Assembly: GCA_900539715.1 (NCBI GenBank)
Contig: UQDA01000011.1
Coordinates: forward strand, 28,729 to 92,728
Origin: an uncultured Lachnospiraceae bacterium
GTDB taxonomy: Bacteria > Bacillota > Clostridia > Lachnospirales > Lachnospiraceae
Reading direction: 5' to 3'
DNA: 64,000 bases
In this document: positions 51,231 through 58,473 of the stretch, piece after piece
Numbering within the stretch: position 1 is the first letter of the stretch
Layout: every line of letters starts with the position of its first letter
Translations under genes and position numbers: made by a program
The notes under the pieces: generated by a model
What the model was told of the DNA's origin: nothing
What the model saw: the letters and a program-made list of their open reading frames with translations, nothing else
Database searches by the model: none

Positions 51231-51641
51231 CTACTTTGACGTCTCCGACCTCTTTCTGGCAGCCAACGCCTTCAAGCCTTCAATGACACGGCTGGCGGTC
51301 TTTCTGGTCATCCAGCGGGAATCATCCAGCCCATATTGTTTTTTCACAAATCCGTCCAGACGCTTCTTATCCGGCTTCCCGTCCTCCAATACCCATTCAA
51401 GCTGTACCATCAGACATTCTATGTAACGCTCCTGCCTCCAGCTGATCCGGTCACCTGCCGCATAGCCCTTTTTCCCCTCCAGGGCGTCGATCACCTTCAC
51501 TGCCTCCATGACCGTCAGCTCCTTCAGGCTCTGCTTTTCCGTCAGCAGGCTGACATATTCGTGCAGCAGGTCATCGTCCATCCCAAGCTCCCGCGCCAGT
51601 ACATGGATCTTCCGTTGCTGTGCCGTTGTGACCTTATTCAT
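51231..51641 (-). CDS. GemA/gp16-like regulator (DUF1018)
   Basis: 136 residues. TTAQQRKIHVLARELGMDDD start and the RISWRQERYIECLMVQLEW motif are DUF1018 features. In Mu this family modulates host genes and is encoded in the semi-essential region. Confidence 0.88.
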   Translation of the reverse strand: MNKVTTAQQRKIHVLARELGMDDDLLHEYVSLLTEKQSLKELTVMEAVKVIDALEGKKGYAAGDRISWRQERYIECLMVQLEWVLEDGKPDKKRLDGFVKKQYGLDDSRWMTRKTASRVIEGLKALAARKRSETSK

Positions 51642-51650
51642 GACGCCCTC

Positions 51651-52151
51651 CTATTCTGCCGGATCAGAGAGTTCCTCCCGGTTTGTTTCATACCAGAAGG
51701 TATCCTCCTTTTTCAGGGTTCCGCCGACTGAAAGGATCGTCTTCTCATCATAGGTCTTTAAGATGTCCTTGTTTACGCTTTCCTTTACCGTAATACAGTC
51801 CCCCATCCCGTACTTTTTCAGGGTCTTGATCACTTTTTCCACCTGCTTCGGAAGCATCAGCTTGGTGGACAGCCGGAATCCTACTTTACCAAAATCCATT
51901 TCTCGGCTCTTGCCCTTTAACTCTGCCTTATTCAGCGTCACAAACTCCTTGACCTGCAGCTCCAGCTTCTTGATGTCATCCCGGTACGGCACAGCCTGCT
52001 CCGCCGCCTGCTCCTTGATGTCTGCGATCTTCTTTCCCATGTCTGCCTCGATCAGCTCCAGCTCGATCTCATTGTCGCGGATCATCTTCAATGCCGCATT
52101 TACCTCGTCCCAGCTTTTCAGGGACGGTTCCTCCATCCTTTTCCTTGCCAT
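51651..52151 (-). CDS. gam: Gam-like host-nuclease inhibitor
   Basis: 166 residues: helical coiled-coil N-terminal half (LIEADMGKKIADIKEQAAEQ) and MDFGKVGFRLSTKLMLPK, then TLKKYGMGDCITVKESVNK, typical of Mu Gam. It binds double-strand DNA ends and protects phage DNA from exonucleases; related to Ku. Confidence 0.9.
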   Translation of the reverse strand: MARKRMEEPSLKSWDEVNAALKMIRDNEIELELIEADMGKKIADIKEQAAEQAVPYRDDIKKLELQVKEFVTLNKAELKGKSREMDFGKVGFRLSTKLMLPKQVEKVIKTLKKYGMGDCITVKESVNKDILKTYDEKTILSVGGTLKKEDTFWYETNREELSDPAE

Positions 52152-52160
52152 TTTTCTTCC

Positions 52161-52634
52161 TCACTTTCCATGTTCCCGCTCCATCCGGGCGGACATCTGC
52201 AGAACACCCTCCGCATATCCGGACATCCCGTATCCCAGTTTCCCATAACGGGCGACCGAAGTGCTGTCCCCGTTATACTTCATCAGGACCATCCCCGGTT
52301 CCCCATACTCCTCAAACAGCTCCGCCAGATAGTCTGCCGCCACGGTCATGTTCTGTCTCGGGTCATACAGGTCCGTGACTCCCAGCTCCTCCATCCTGTC
52401 CCGGTGCCATTTCTCTGACACCTGCATCAGCCCCTCACAGCCGCCGTTGCTGGCGTCCTCTTCGTACCGGCTCTCATGCCAGGCGATCGCCTGCAGGAGC
52501 TCCGGGCAGATGCCATAAGCCCCGCCGATCTCTTCCGCAAGCGCGTACACCTCGCTGTCAGCCATTGCCTGCGCCTGTACCGGCGCTGCAAGCATCAGGG
52601 CGGCGCACACCGCCGCCGCAATCCTTTTTTTCAT
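52161..52634 (-). CDS. Secreted lytic transglycosylase
   Basis: 157 residues from ATG 52634 (MKKRIAAAVCAALMLAAPVQ, a Sec signal peptide cut after QAQA). The SLT/goose-lysozyme-like fold has catalytic Glu in AIAWHESRYEE and GLMQVSEKWH. It cleaves peptidoglycan glycan strands. Its place between MuB and Gam, ahead of the late genes, is odd for a wall enzyme: exported early, perhaps a superinfection or DNA-entry function. A twister ribozyme precedes it. Confidence 0.87.
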   Translation of the reverse strand: MKKRIAAAVCAALMLAAPVQAQAMADSEVYALAEEIGGAYGICPELLQAIAWHESRYEEDASNGGCEGLMQVSEKWHRDRMEELGVTDLYDPRQNMTVAADYLAELFEEYGEPGMVLMKYNGDSTSVARYGKLGYGMSGYAEGVLQMSARMEREHGK

Positions 52635-52647
52635 GTCCACCATCCTT

Positions 52648-52710
52648 CCTGTCCGCTCTGCATTTCCACGGGCTTGCGACCGTCCCCTTGCGGGGGCTGC
52701 ATTAGACAGG
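52648..52710 (-). ncRNA. Twister self-cleaving ribozyme
   Basis: P1 CCUGUC / GACAGG; the conserved UAAUGCAG follows the 5' strand; P2 UGCA / UGCA; optional hairpin CCCC-GCAA-GGGG; P4 ACGG / CCGU enclosing the family sequence UCGCAAGC; then GGAAAUGCAGAG before the P1 3' strand. Predicted cleavage is U-A at 52704/52703. The 3' P1 strand touches the ribosome site (AGGAAGG) of the transglycosylase start 14 nt downstream, so folding could affect its translation. Pattern recognised by eye; Rfam covariance search not run. Confidence 0.85.
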
Positions 52711-52722
52711 GGCACAAGGCCC

Positions 52723-53631
52723 CTATGCTCCGATGTTCATGTCCCTCATTACTTTTACAATCCCAGCTTTGTCGATCTTTCCGTACACTGCCGCCGTGTT
52801 TACGAACACGTTTACCGCACCGCGCAGCCCATAGTTGGTGTGGGCAATCCCGGACAGCAGCCCCAGCGCACCTTCATCCAGCCCGTAGGGTCCGAAGATG
52901 TTCCGAATGTCATCCGCCGTCAAGCTGTTCGTCAGCACCTGCTTACGCATGCCGACACGGGAAAACAGCTGTGCAAAGTCCGCCTTCCCGCTTCCCCGCA
53001 GCTTGCTGTAGATTTCTTCATTCCCGACCAACGCTATCCCGATGCCGGATTCATCTGACACGCAGCGCAGGTGGTTTAATGCCCGCACGGTCAGGTGCTG
53101 TGCCTCGTCAATCACCAGCACCCTGCCGCTGTTACGGAGCTTTGCGACGATCTCGCGGGTGATCTTCCGGTCGCCCCGCTCCCGGACGCCCAGCTGCTCT
53201 GCGATCAGCTCGTTTACCCCGGTCACACTGGCGTAGGTCGGGGAAATCGTAATGCCCAGCGCAAGGCTATTGCGCTTCATGTACTCACGTACCGCAAAGG
53301 TCTTGCCCACCCCGGCGTCCCCGTATACTACCGCCACCGTCCCGCGCAGATGTGCGTATGCGATCGCATTTGTGACGGTGCGGCTGACAGAGGTTTCCAC
53401 AAAATCCGGCTCCTTCGGTGTGACCGCTTTCTTCTCATGGATCTTTGCCAGCTCCTGCACCTTCGGGATGATGGCGTGTGGCGTTTTATACGACCCTGCC
53501 AGGAAGCTGCTGACCAGCCCGCCGGAAACGCCCAGCTCTGCGGCAACCTCCACCTGCTTCCTGCCGTTTTCCTCCATGTACTTCTTTAAAAATGCAACTG
53601 CCTGTTCGTAAGTCATCGTGAGTTCTTCCAT
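52723..53631 (-). CDS. MuB-like AAA+ transposition ATPase
   Basis: 302 residues. N-terminal helix-turn-helix (KQVEVAAELGVSGGLVSSFL), Walker A GDAGVGKT (104-111), Walker B VLVIDE (171-176). MuB coats target DNA, delivers it to the MuA transpososome and gives target immunity. Encoded 12 bp after MuA. Confidence 0.93.
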   Translation of the reverse strand: MEELTMTYEQAVAFLKKYMEENGRKQVEVAAELGVSGGLVSSFLAGSYKTPHAIIPKVQELAKIHEKKAVTPKEPDFVETSVSRTVTNAIAYAHLRGTVAVVYGDAGVGKTFAVREYMKRNSLALGITISPTYASVTGVNELIAEQLGVRERGDRKITREIVAKLRNSGRVLVIDEAQHLTVRALNHLRCVSDESGIGIALVGNEEIYSKLRGSGKADFAQLFSRVGMRKQVLTNSLTADDIRNIFGPYGLDEGALGLLSGIAHTNYGLRGAVNVFVNTAAVYGKIDKAGIVKVMRDMNIGA

Positions 53632-53643
53632 TGTCCTCTCTCC

Positions 53644-55590
53644 TTATCCTTCTTTTACTTCACGCAGCCGTCTGACTGCATCCGTGTAATCGATCGACTC
53701 TGCCTGACCGCCGCCAGCCGCCTGTGCCAGCCGTTTTTCCTGCGCCTGCTTCAGCTCTATGATCTTTGTAACCAGCTTTTCGCCGCCCTCTTCGAGGTTC
53801 TTCTCTGCCTCCCACATCATCATCTGCAGCTCGTTCTGTGCCTGCTTCACGTTCTGCTCTCTCCAGTCCTTTACCGTGCGCTCGTATTTCCGCTGCTCCT
53901 TCATGGCAGCCGCCACCTCTTCCTTCTTCGCAAAGTAGCTTAAGGATGCCACCTGCGTCGCCGTGCAAAGGAACCGGTCCTGCTCATCGTATACACGCAC
54001 CTCCTGCAGGTTGTCCGGGTCATACCGCAGGTAGACCTTTTCCCCAAAATGGTAGAAGTTCAGATCCTGGCTGTTATACGGAATCTTCTGCCCATGCAGC
54101 TTCAGGGATACCCCTTCCCGCCCGACCTTCTGCATCCGGGTATTCCGCAGCATCATCAGGTTTAACTGGTCTGTGGTCGCCACCCGCTTCTCCACCAGAC
54201 AGTCCGCATATACCTGATCCGGCGTCCTTCCGCGCATCCCGACGCCGTTGTGCTTGTGTTTGTTAAAAATGCCTTCTATGTACTTGTCAACAAACTGCAC
54301 AAACTCCGGGAGCATCGTGAAGTTTTCCGCATCCTTCCCGGTCTTTTTCAGGCGCTCCGGGCGTTCCATGATCGTCCCGCCCGTATACCCCTCAAACATC
54401 CGGGAAAAATCTTCCTTTACGTCCCGGAATGCCCGTTCAATGATCTTTGCCCGCGCGTTCCGTACCATCGCAGTCCTAAACTCAATGCCTAAGTTGTCCA
54501 AGATCGTCGGCGCTTCGTGTTCCGTGGTAGCCGCCGCTTTCCGGAAGCCCCTGCCCCCGATGTCAAAGGTCAGGAACTCACGCCCGTTATCCGAAAGGAT
54601 CTGCTTCGGGATCCCATACTTTTCGATCCCGCGCCGCAGGGCGATCAGTGTGGCGTCTGAGCATGGGTTCATGGTCACATACCAGCCCATGAACTTCCTG
54701 CTCCGGACGTCCTGAAAGGCGGTAAGGTATACGCGTACCGGCTTTTTATGCTCCCCATCGTTGACAAATACATCAAAGGTGTGGTTATCGCAGACCCAGA
54801 TGTCATTGCTGTAAAAGTCTGCCTCATCGTATTTGCGGCGGATAAACGGCAGCATCTTGTCCTTCAGCGCCTTTTCGCCCTGCCTGCAGTAGACCACTAC
54901 CGCAGGCGGGATGCTCCGCATGATCTCACGGGTAAAGGTATTGCTCGCCGCCAGCGGCAGGTATTCCGCTTCCTTCCCTTCATGCCTGATCCATGTCTCC
55001 GTCATCCTCATACACTTGGCAACCGTTTTCTGGGACTCATCCAGGTAATAGCTGCTGAAGATATCAAATACCTCCGGCGGGATCGCCCTGTGGTGGTTCT
55101 TATGCTTGCCCCTCCTGTCGATCAGCGCCGCCTCCCCCTGCTCCCGCAGTGCCTGCGCCTGTCTCTGGAGGATCCGGACTGAAAAGCGGAACTCCGGGTA
55201 CTTCTTACTGATGTAATCAACAAACTCTTCGTCCCGCTCCTTCTTGGGGCCGCCCATTTCCCGGTATTCCTTCCATTCGTCAAGGATGTTCTTCCACTTG
55301 GCAACTTCCTGCCGCTCCTCCCGGCTCATCTCCTCCAGCGTGACCGCCTGCAGCTTTGGCTTCGGTTCTGGCGGCGGAGGGTTCAGCTTTCTCTGTCGGT
55401 TGATGTACTTTTTCTGTACCTTGGGTTCGCAGGCTGCGAGGGGGATTCGGTAAGAGATTCCACCAGTACCACCGCCTGATGCTCCAGCAGTCTCCTCCGC
55501 TCTCAATTTTCCCATACCTATCAGCTTAACGACATATCTTCTGCAGCATCCCCGAAGCTCTGCATACTCCAGCACTGTTAAATATTCCAT
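53644..55590 (-). CDS. MuA-like DDE transposase
   Basis: 648 residues. N-terminal DNA-binding domain (TVLEYAELRGCCRRYVVKLI), then integrase-core with the catalytic triad D268 (WVCDNH), D334 (LSDNGREF) and E385 (IIERAFRD). C-terminal coiled coil (QEKRLAQAAGGG) for MuB contact. It cuts and joins the TG...CA ends found at 21309 and 58618 and explains the 5-bp duplication. Integration and replicative transposition both rely on it. Confidence 0.95.
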   Translation of the reverse strand: MEYLTVLEYAELRGCCRRYVVKLIGMGKLRAEETAGASGGGTGGISYRIPLAACEPKVQKKYINRQRKLNPPPPEPKPKLQAVTLEEMSREERQEVAKWKNILDEWKEYREMGGPKKERDEEFVDYISKKYPEFRFSVRILQRQAQALREQGEAALIDRRGKHKNHHRAIPPEVFDIFSSYYLDESQKTVAKCMRMTETWIRHEGKEAEYLPLAASNTFTREIMRSIPPAVVVYCRQGEKALKDKMLPFIRRKYDEADFYSNDIWVCDNHTFDVFVNDGEHKKPVRVYLTAFQDVRSRKFMGWYVTMNPCSDATLIALRRGIEKYGIPKQILSDNGREFLTFDIGGRGFRKAAATTEHEAPTILDNLGIEFRTAMVRNARAKIIERAFRDVKEDFSRMFEGYTGGTIMERPERLKKTGKDAENFTMLPEFVQFVDKYIEGIFNKHKHNGVGMRGRTPDQVYADCLVEKRVATTDQLNLMMLRNTRMQKVGREGVSLKLHGQKIPYNSQDLNFYHFGEKVYLRYDPDNLQEVRVYDEQDRFLCTATQVASLSYFAKKEEVAAAMKEQRKYERTVKDWREQNVKQAQNELQMMMWEAEKNLEEGGEKLVTKIIELKQAQEKRLAQAAGGGQAESIDYTDAVRRLREVKEG

Positions 55591-55714
55591 AAATTAATCA
55601 CCTTCTTCTTTACAGCTCAGTCAAGTTCTGGTACACTTGATTTGAGTTCTTTTATAACTTCTTTACGAAAAGTCGCGTTCTCTGCTACAGAAGGCGGCTT
55701 TTTTAATCTTCTGT

Positions 55715-55975
55715 TTATTCCCGTCCGGTAATCTGAACATCTTGAACATCCATTGCCGAAGCGATTTTCATTACCGCTTCAGTTAACTCAAAATCATCTA
55801 CCAACTTCAGTAAAGAACATACAACTACCGCAAAATCCACGCCATTCACATTCACTAAAGAAACGGTTGCTTTATTTTCGTTCCCCTGTCTCTGCAAAGA
55901 TACTACGACCGCTTTTTCGCGCATTTCCTTGTTTCCATCCGCATCCGTAACGACTACATTTACATATTTTTTCAT
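55715..55975 (-). CDS. Small early phage protein, beta-rich
   Basis: 86 residues: KKYVNVVVTDADGNKEMREK, NVNGVDFAVVVCSLLKLVDD. Unknown. Preceded by a hammerhead ribozyme whose cleavage point is 51 nt upstream of the ATG. The 96 bp after it lack an ATG gene; see findings for a start-less frame. Confidence 0.7.
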   Translation of the reverse strand: MKKYVNVVVTDADGNKEMREKAVVVSLQRQGNENKATVSLVNVNGVDFAVVVCSLLKLVDDFELTEAVMKIASAMDVQDVQITGRE

Positions 55976-55994
55976 TGGTTATCCTTTCTGACCT

Positions 55995-56053
55995 GCCTCA
56001 TCGGTGCCGGTAGGTCATCCCCGGCAGACAGGGGACTGTACCCCTGTTTCGGC
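55995..56053 (-). ncRNA. Type II hammerhead ribozyme, copy C (U4 variant)
   Basis: Order GCC-GAAA, stem III CAGGGG / CCCCUG, GUC cleavage triplet, stem I UGCCGG / CCGGCA, then CCGAUGA, GGC; stem II is the open helix GCC/GGC. The core has C where CUGANGA has U (position 4). Predicted cut 56027/56026. Confidence 0.82.
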
Positions 56054-56067
56054 TGTTTATTGACTTC

Positions 56068-56514
56068 TCAGTGCTGCCCTTTCTTGTTTATAAAACAACA
56101 CAATTCAGATAACTTATCTAACTTTTCACTTGCTGCTTCCATCTCATTTTTTTCCAGAAGCAGAACAGTTTCCATAAGCTGTTCTATTACATTCCTTTTT
56201 ATACGCGCCGCCGCGTTGCACACACGCATAGGGCTATCCGGTTCACTGCTTTTTCTCATCATGCACAATTCCGAAATGTACTTCTGGTAATCAACTTCTC
56301 CCGCTGTTCTACTTGTAAGACAGGTCAAGTCTTCAGTAGGTCTTAATGTTTCATCAATTCTTTCTTTTCTAAGCACTTCCCCACATGCAATTACCACCGG
56401 CGAATCTTTCAAGATGTCTTCAAGACTTTCTGTCGCCTCCTTAATGACATCGATCAACAATGTACTTGTTCTTCTTTGATTCTCTGCAAATGATTTGATT
56501 ATCTCTTCATCCAT
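56068..56514 (-). CDS. Early phage protein, helical
   Basis: 148 residues, mainly helical with a C-terminal coiled coil (ETVLLLEKNEMEAASEKLDK), four Cys. No domain recognised. Preceded by hammerhead copy B, cut point 53 nt before the ATG. Confidence 0.7.
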   Translation of the reverse strand: MDEEIIKSFAENQRRTSTLLIDVIKEATESLEDILKDSPVVIACGEVLRKERIDETLRPTEDLTCLTSRTAGEVDYQKYISELCMMRKSSEPDSPMRVCNAAARIKRNVIEQLMETVLLLEKNEMEAASEKLDKLSELCCFINKKGQH

Positions 56515-56535
56515 GTATTTATCCCTTTCTGGCCT

Positions 56536-56593
56536 GCCTCATCAGTAGCGGGCGGCCAATCCCGCCAAACAGGGGATTTTCCCCTGTTTCGGC
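56536..56593 (-). ncRNA. Type II hammerhead ribozyme, copy B
   Basis: GCC-GAAA, stem III CAGGGG / CCCCUG, GUU as cleavage triplet, stem I UGGCGGG / CCCGCUA with one G-U pair, full core CUGAUGA, GGC. Predicted cut 56568/56567. GUU is allowed by the NUH rule but usually slower than GUC. Confidence 0.87.
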
Positions 56594-56623
56594 TGTTTTC
56601 CTTTACCCTCATATCCCTCCCCA

Positions 56624-56632
56624 TGCTATAAT
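56624..56632 (+). promoter_or_regulatory. Extended -10 promoter for the reverse-oriented small gene
   Basis: TGCTATAAT at 56624-56632; TTTACC about 19 bp upstream is a weak -35. It reads against the early operon. Confidence 0.65.
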
Positions 56633-56680
56633 CCATATACAGACCCCCGCCAGGATCGAGTCTATAGAAGGGAGTACCAT

Positions 56681-56911
56681 ATGCGGAGATTCCAAAAACC
56701 TTTCACTGGGGAACGTTATCTTTTGAATCTCAACACAGGTGAAATTCATGATCTTGATGCAGAAACACCTCAATGCCATATTGATGAAATCGATCCAGAC
56801 CATGTATACAACTGTGACAGTTATATGGGGGCTGAAATAAAAGCCGTGATTGCAGATCACTATAACCCCAATGGCTGCCATTACTGCAACTGTTCAAGAG
56901 ATAAGGGATAA
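56681..56911 (+). CDS. Cys/His-containing small protein, possible moron
   Basis: 76 residues, GAAGGGAG ribosome site and its own promoter, on the opposite strand to the early operon. Text NLNTGEIHDLDAETPQCHID and C-terminal NGCHYCNC resemble a small Firmicutes family with EIHDLD and a CxxC end, possibly metal-binding. Function unknown. Its 3' end overlaps the next gene tail to tail by 31 bp. Such insulated genes are often expressed in the lysogen. Confidence 0.8.
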   Translation: MRRFQKPFTGERYLLNLNTGEIHDLDAETPQCHIDEIDPDHVYNCDSYMGAEIKAVIADHYNPNGCHYCNCSRDKG

Positions 56912-57081
56912 ATTCCCTCACGGGCTGCAGTTCTTAATAGCTGCAGCCTTTCTTCTGGCACTTCACTTTTTAACGATTCCGCAACTTCTTCTGACGATTC
57001 ACGCAATCTCACCATATGCCAGATAGCTTCCGCAAACTCATCCGGGTCTGTAATTGCTTTATATACCTCAAAAAGTGTCAC
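56881..57081 (-). CDS. Small early phage protein, acidic helical
   Basis: 66 residues: FEVYKAITDPDEFAEAIWHM and EVPEERLQLLRTAAREGIYP. Unknown. Preceded by hammerhead copy A, cut point 56 nt before the ATG. Confidence 0.72.
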   Translation of the reverse strand: MTLFEVYKAITDPDEFAEAIWHMVRLRESSEEVAESLKSEVPEERLQLLRTAAREGIYPLSLEQLQ

Positions 57082-57105
57082 CCAGATGTTCCTCCTTTCT
57101 GGCCT

Positions 57106-57163
57106 GCCTCATCAGTGGCGGGCGGCCGGTCCCGCCAGACGGTGGAAGCTCCACCGTTTCGGC
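57106..57163 (-). ncRNA. Type II hammerhead ribozyme, copy A
   Basis: GCC-GAAA, stem III CGGUGGA-GCU-UCCACCG, GUC, stem I UGGCGGG / CCCGCCA with loop ACCGGCCG, core CUGAUGA, GGC. All core residues intact; predicted cut 57138/57137. Stem III differs from the other copies with compensating changes, which supports selection for structure. Confidence 0.92.
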
Positions 57164-57228
57164 TCCATTCTAAATATGTAAGTTTTTTTTCGTATTGAAC
57201 TGCTTTTTCTGAAAAATTTTAAGATTTT

Positions 57229-57342
57229 TTATATCCTACCCAGCAATGCCAAATCTTCAAGCACCGCACCCAATACAGCCATGGACCATATCAGCGCACC
57301 TATAGACAATGCAGCCAGTACCATCCATATATCATCATTCAT
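57229..57342 (-). CDS. Small membrane protein next to the Cro/Ner-like gene
   Basis: 37 residues: MNDDIWMVLAALSIGALIWS then MAVLGAVLEDLALLGRI. One membrane segment. Start overlaps the stop of the upstream gene (ATGAATGA, 8 bp), consistent with coupled translation. Confidence 0.6.
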   Translation of the reverse strand: MNDDIWMVLAALSIGALIWSMAVLGAVLEDLALLGRI

Positions 57343-57541
57343 CTTTCGCATCTTCCACCAAATCCTCCATCGTACAGCCCAGCATCCTCGCGATCGCAAG
57401 ACCTAAGATCATGTTCGGGATCTTCGTCCCCCTCTCAATCTGGGCAATCATAGGTTGAGCCAGTGACAGGTTTTCCGCCATCTGCTTCTGTGTGATTCCC
57501 AGCTTTTCCCGTCTGTTCTTTATATTCATACCAATATTCAT
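57335..57541 (-). CDS. Cro/Ner-like helix-turn-helix repressor
   Basis: 68 residues of Cro/C1-type HTH: NRREKLGITQKQMAENLSLA, QPMIAQIERGTKIPN, then ARMLGCTMEDLVEDA. First gene of the early operon, divergent from the repressor, the place of ner in Mu; probably limits early and repressor transcription during lytic growth. Confidence 0.88.
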   Translation of the reverse strand: MNIGMNIKNRREKLGITQKQMAENLSLAQPMIAQIERGTKIPNMILGLAIARMLGCTMEDLVEDAKDE

Positions 57542-57565
57542 CTTTTTCCCTTTCCTCCTTATATA

Positions 57566-57653
57566 TAACTGTGGTAATATTCGTATATAAAAATATAACC
57601 ATAGTTATTATATCCCACAAAAGTTGGATTGTAAAGTTAAATCCTACATTTGT
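57566..57653. promoter_or_regulatory. Operator region between repressor and Cro/Ner-like gene
   Basis: Two related inverted 14-mers TAACTGTGGTAATA (57566-57579) and TAACTATGGTTATA (minus strand, 57607-57594), plus two more of another type: ACAAAAGTTGGATT (57617-57630) and ACAAATGTAGGATT (minus, 57653-57640). A third copy of the second type, TCCTACATTTGT, lies inside the repressor gene (57890-57901). Two site classes fit two regulators. Confidence 0.6.
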
Positions 57654-57680
57654 TGTATTTTTTATGATCGGAGGTAATCT

Positions 57681-58061
57681 ATGTACTCTGCAGAAGAAAT
57701 TGCAAAAAAAATAAACCTCATCTTAAAAGATAAAGGTTTATCACAAAAGGAAATGCTAGAAGCGTGTGAGTTGAACAAAAATACCGTATCATCCATGCTT
57801 TATAGAAATTCGATCCCTAGAGCAGATAATCTTGCGAAAATCGCCGACTATCTTGAATGCTCTGTTGATTACTTACTCGGCAGAGATACTCCTACATTTG
57901 TTGGATCATCAGTTTCTCAAACCTCTCCGTTCCTTACAAAATTTTTGCAACTTGATAATAAAGACCAGAATGAAATCCTTGCACTCATAGAGTATAAATT
58001 AAAATTTACCCTAACGGAAACATCATCCCCTTCCACAGATGATTATTTAAACCTTGCTTAA
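57681..58061 (+). CDS. Lysogeny repressor (C1-like)
   Basis: 126 residues with an N-terminal Cro/C1 HTH (KGLSQKEMLEACELNKNTVS, YLECSVDYLLGRDTP) and a short C-terminal helical tail; no peptidase motif, so inactivation does not look LexA-like. Transcribed away from the early operon toward the left end. GGAGGT ribosome site. Confidence 0.9.
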   Translation: MYSAEEIAKKINLILKDKGLSQKEMLEACELNKNTVSSMLYRNSIPRADNLAKIADYLECSVDYLLGRDTPTFVGSSVSQTSPFLTKFLQLDNKDQNEILALIEYKLKFTLTETSSPSTDDYLNLA

Positions 58062-58473
58062 ATTCTTTTTAATTCAAGTTTAAAACAATCATAACTTTAT
58101 ATCGAATTGCATGAGTAACATCTTTCTTCTCAATATTGTATGAGTTACTCAACCATACTCATCAAAATATTTTCTAGTGGGGAACTCTTGTGAAATATAT
58201 TTAATAAGGAAGTCATACTATTTCATAAAGTATTCCGTATGGTTCCCCACTTGTTTTATCTTTTTCTATATTTTCCTTTATTTATAAGCTTTACACGGTG
58301 GGGAACCATCACCAATCATCACTCCTCTCAGTTCCCCACCTCGTGAATCCATAAATTTTTAGAACTTTAAACCTTTTAAACCTTTTCTTTAAAACCCGCT
58401 TAAAATCAGCACTTTCCAAGTTTAAAATTTTTAAAGTATTTTGATTTCAAAAAAGACAGGAGCAAAGCCCCTG
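58062..58473. promoter_or_regulatory. Non-coding left-end region with four GTGGGGAACY boxes
   Basis: No gene. Boxes at 58177-58186 (+), 58241-58250 (-), 58298-58307 (+), 58330-58339 (-), in two inward-facing pairs. Also an inverted repeat TGAGTAAC...GTTACTCA near 58110-58150 after the repressor stop. In Mu this area holds the operator/enhancer that both repressor and MuA bind; these boxes may play that part. Confidence 0.55.
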
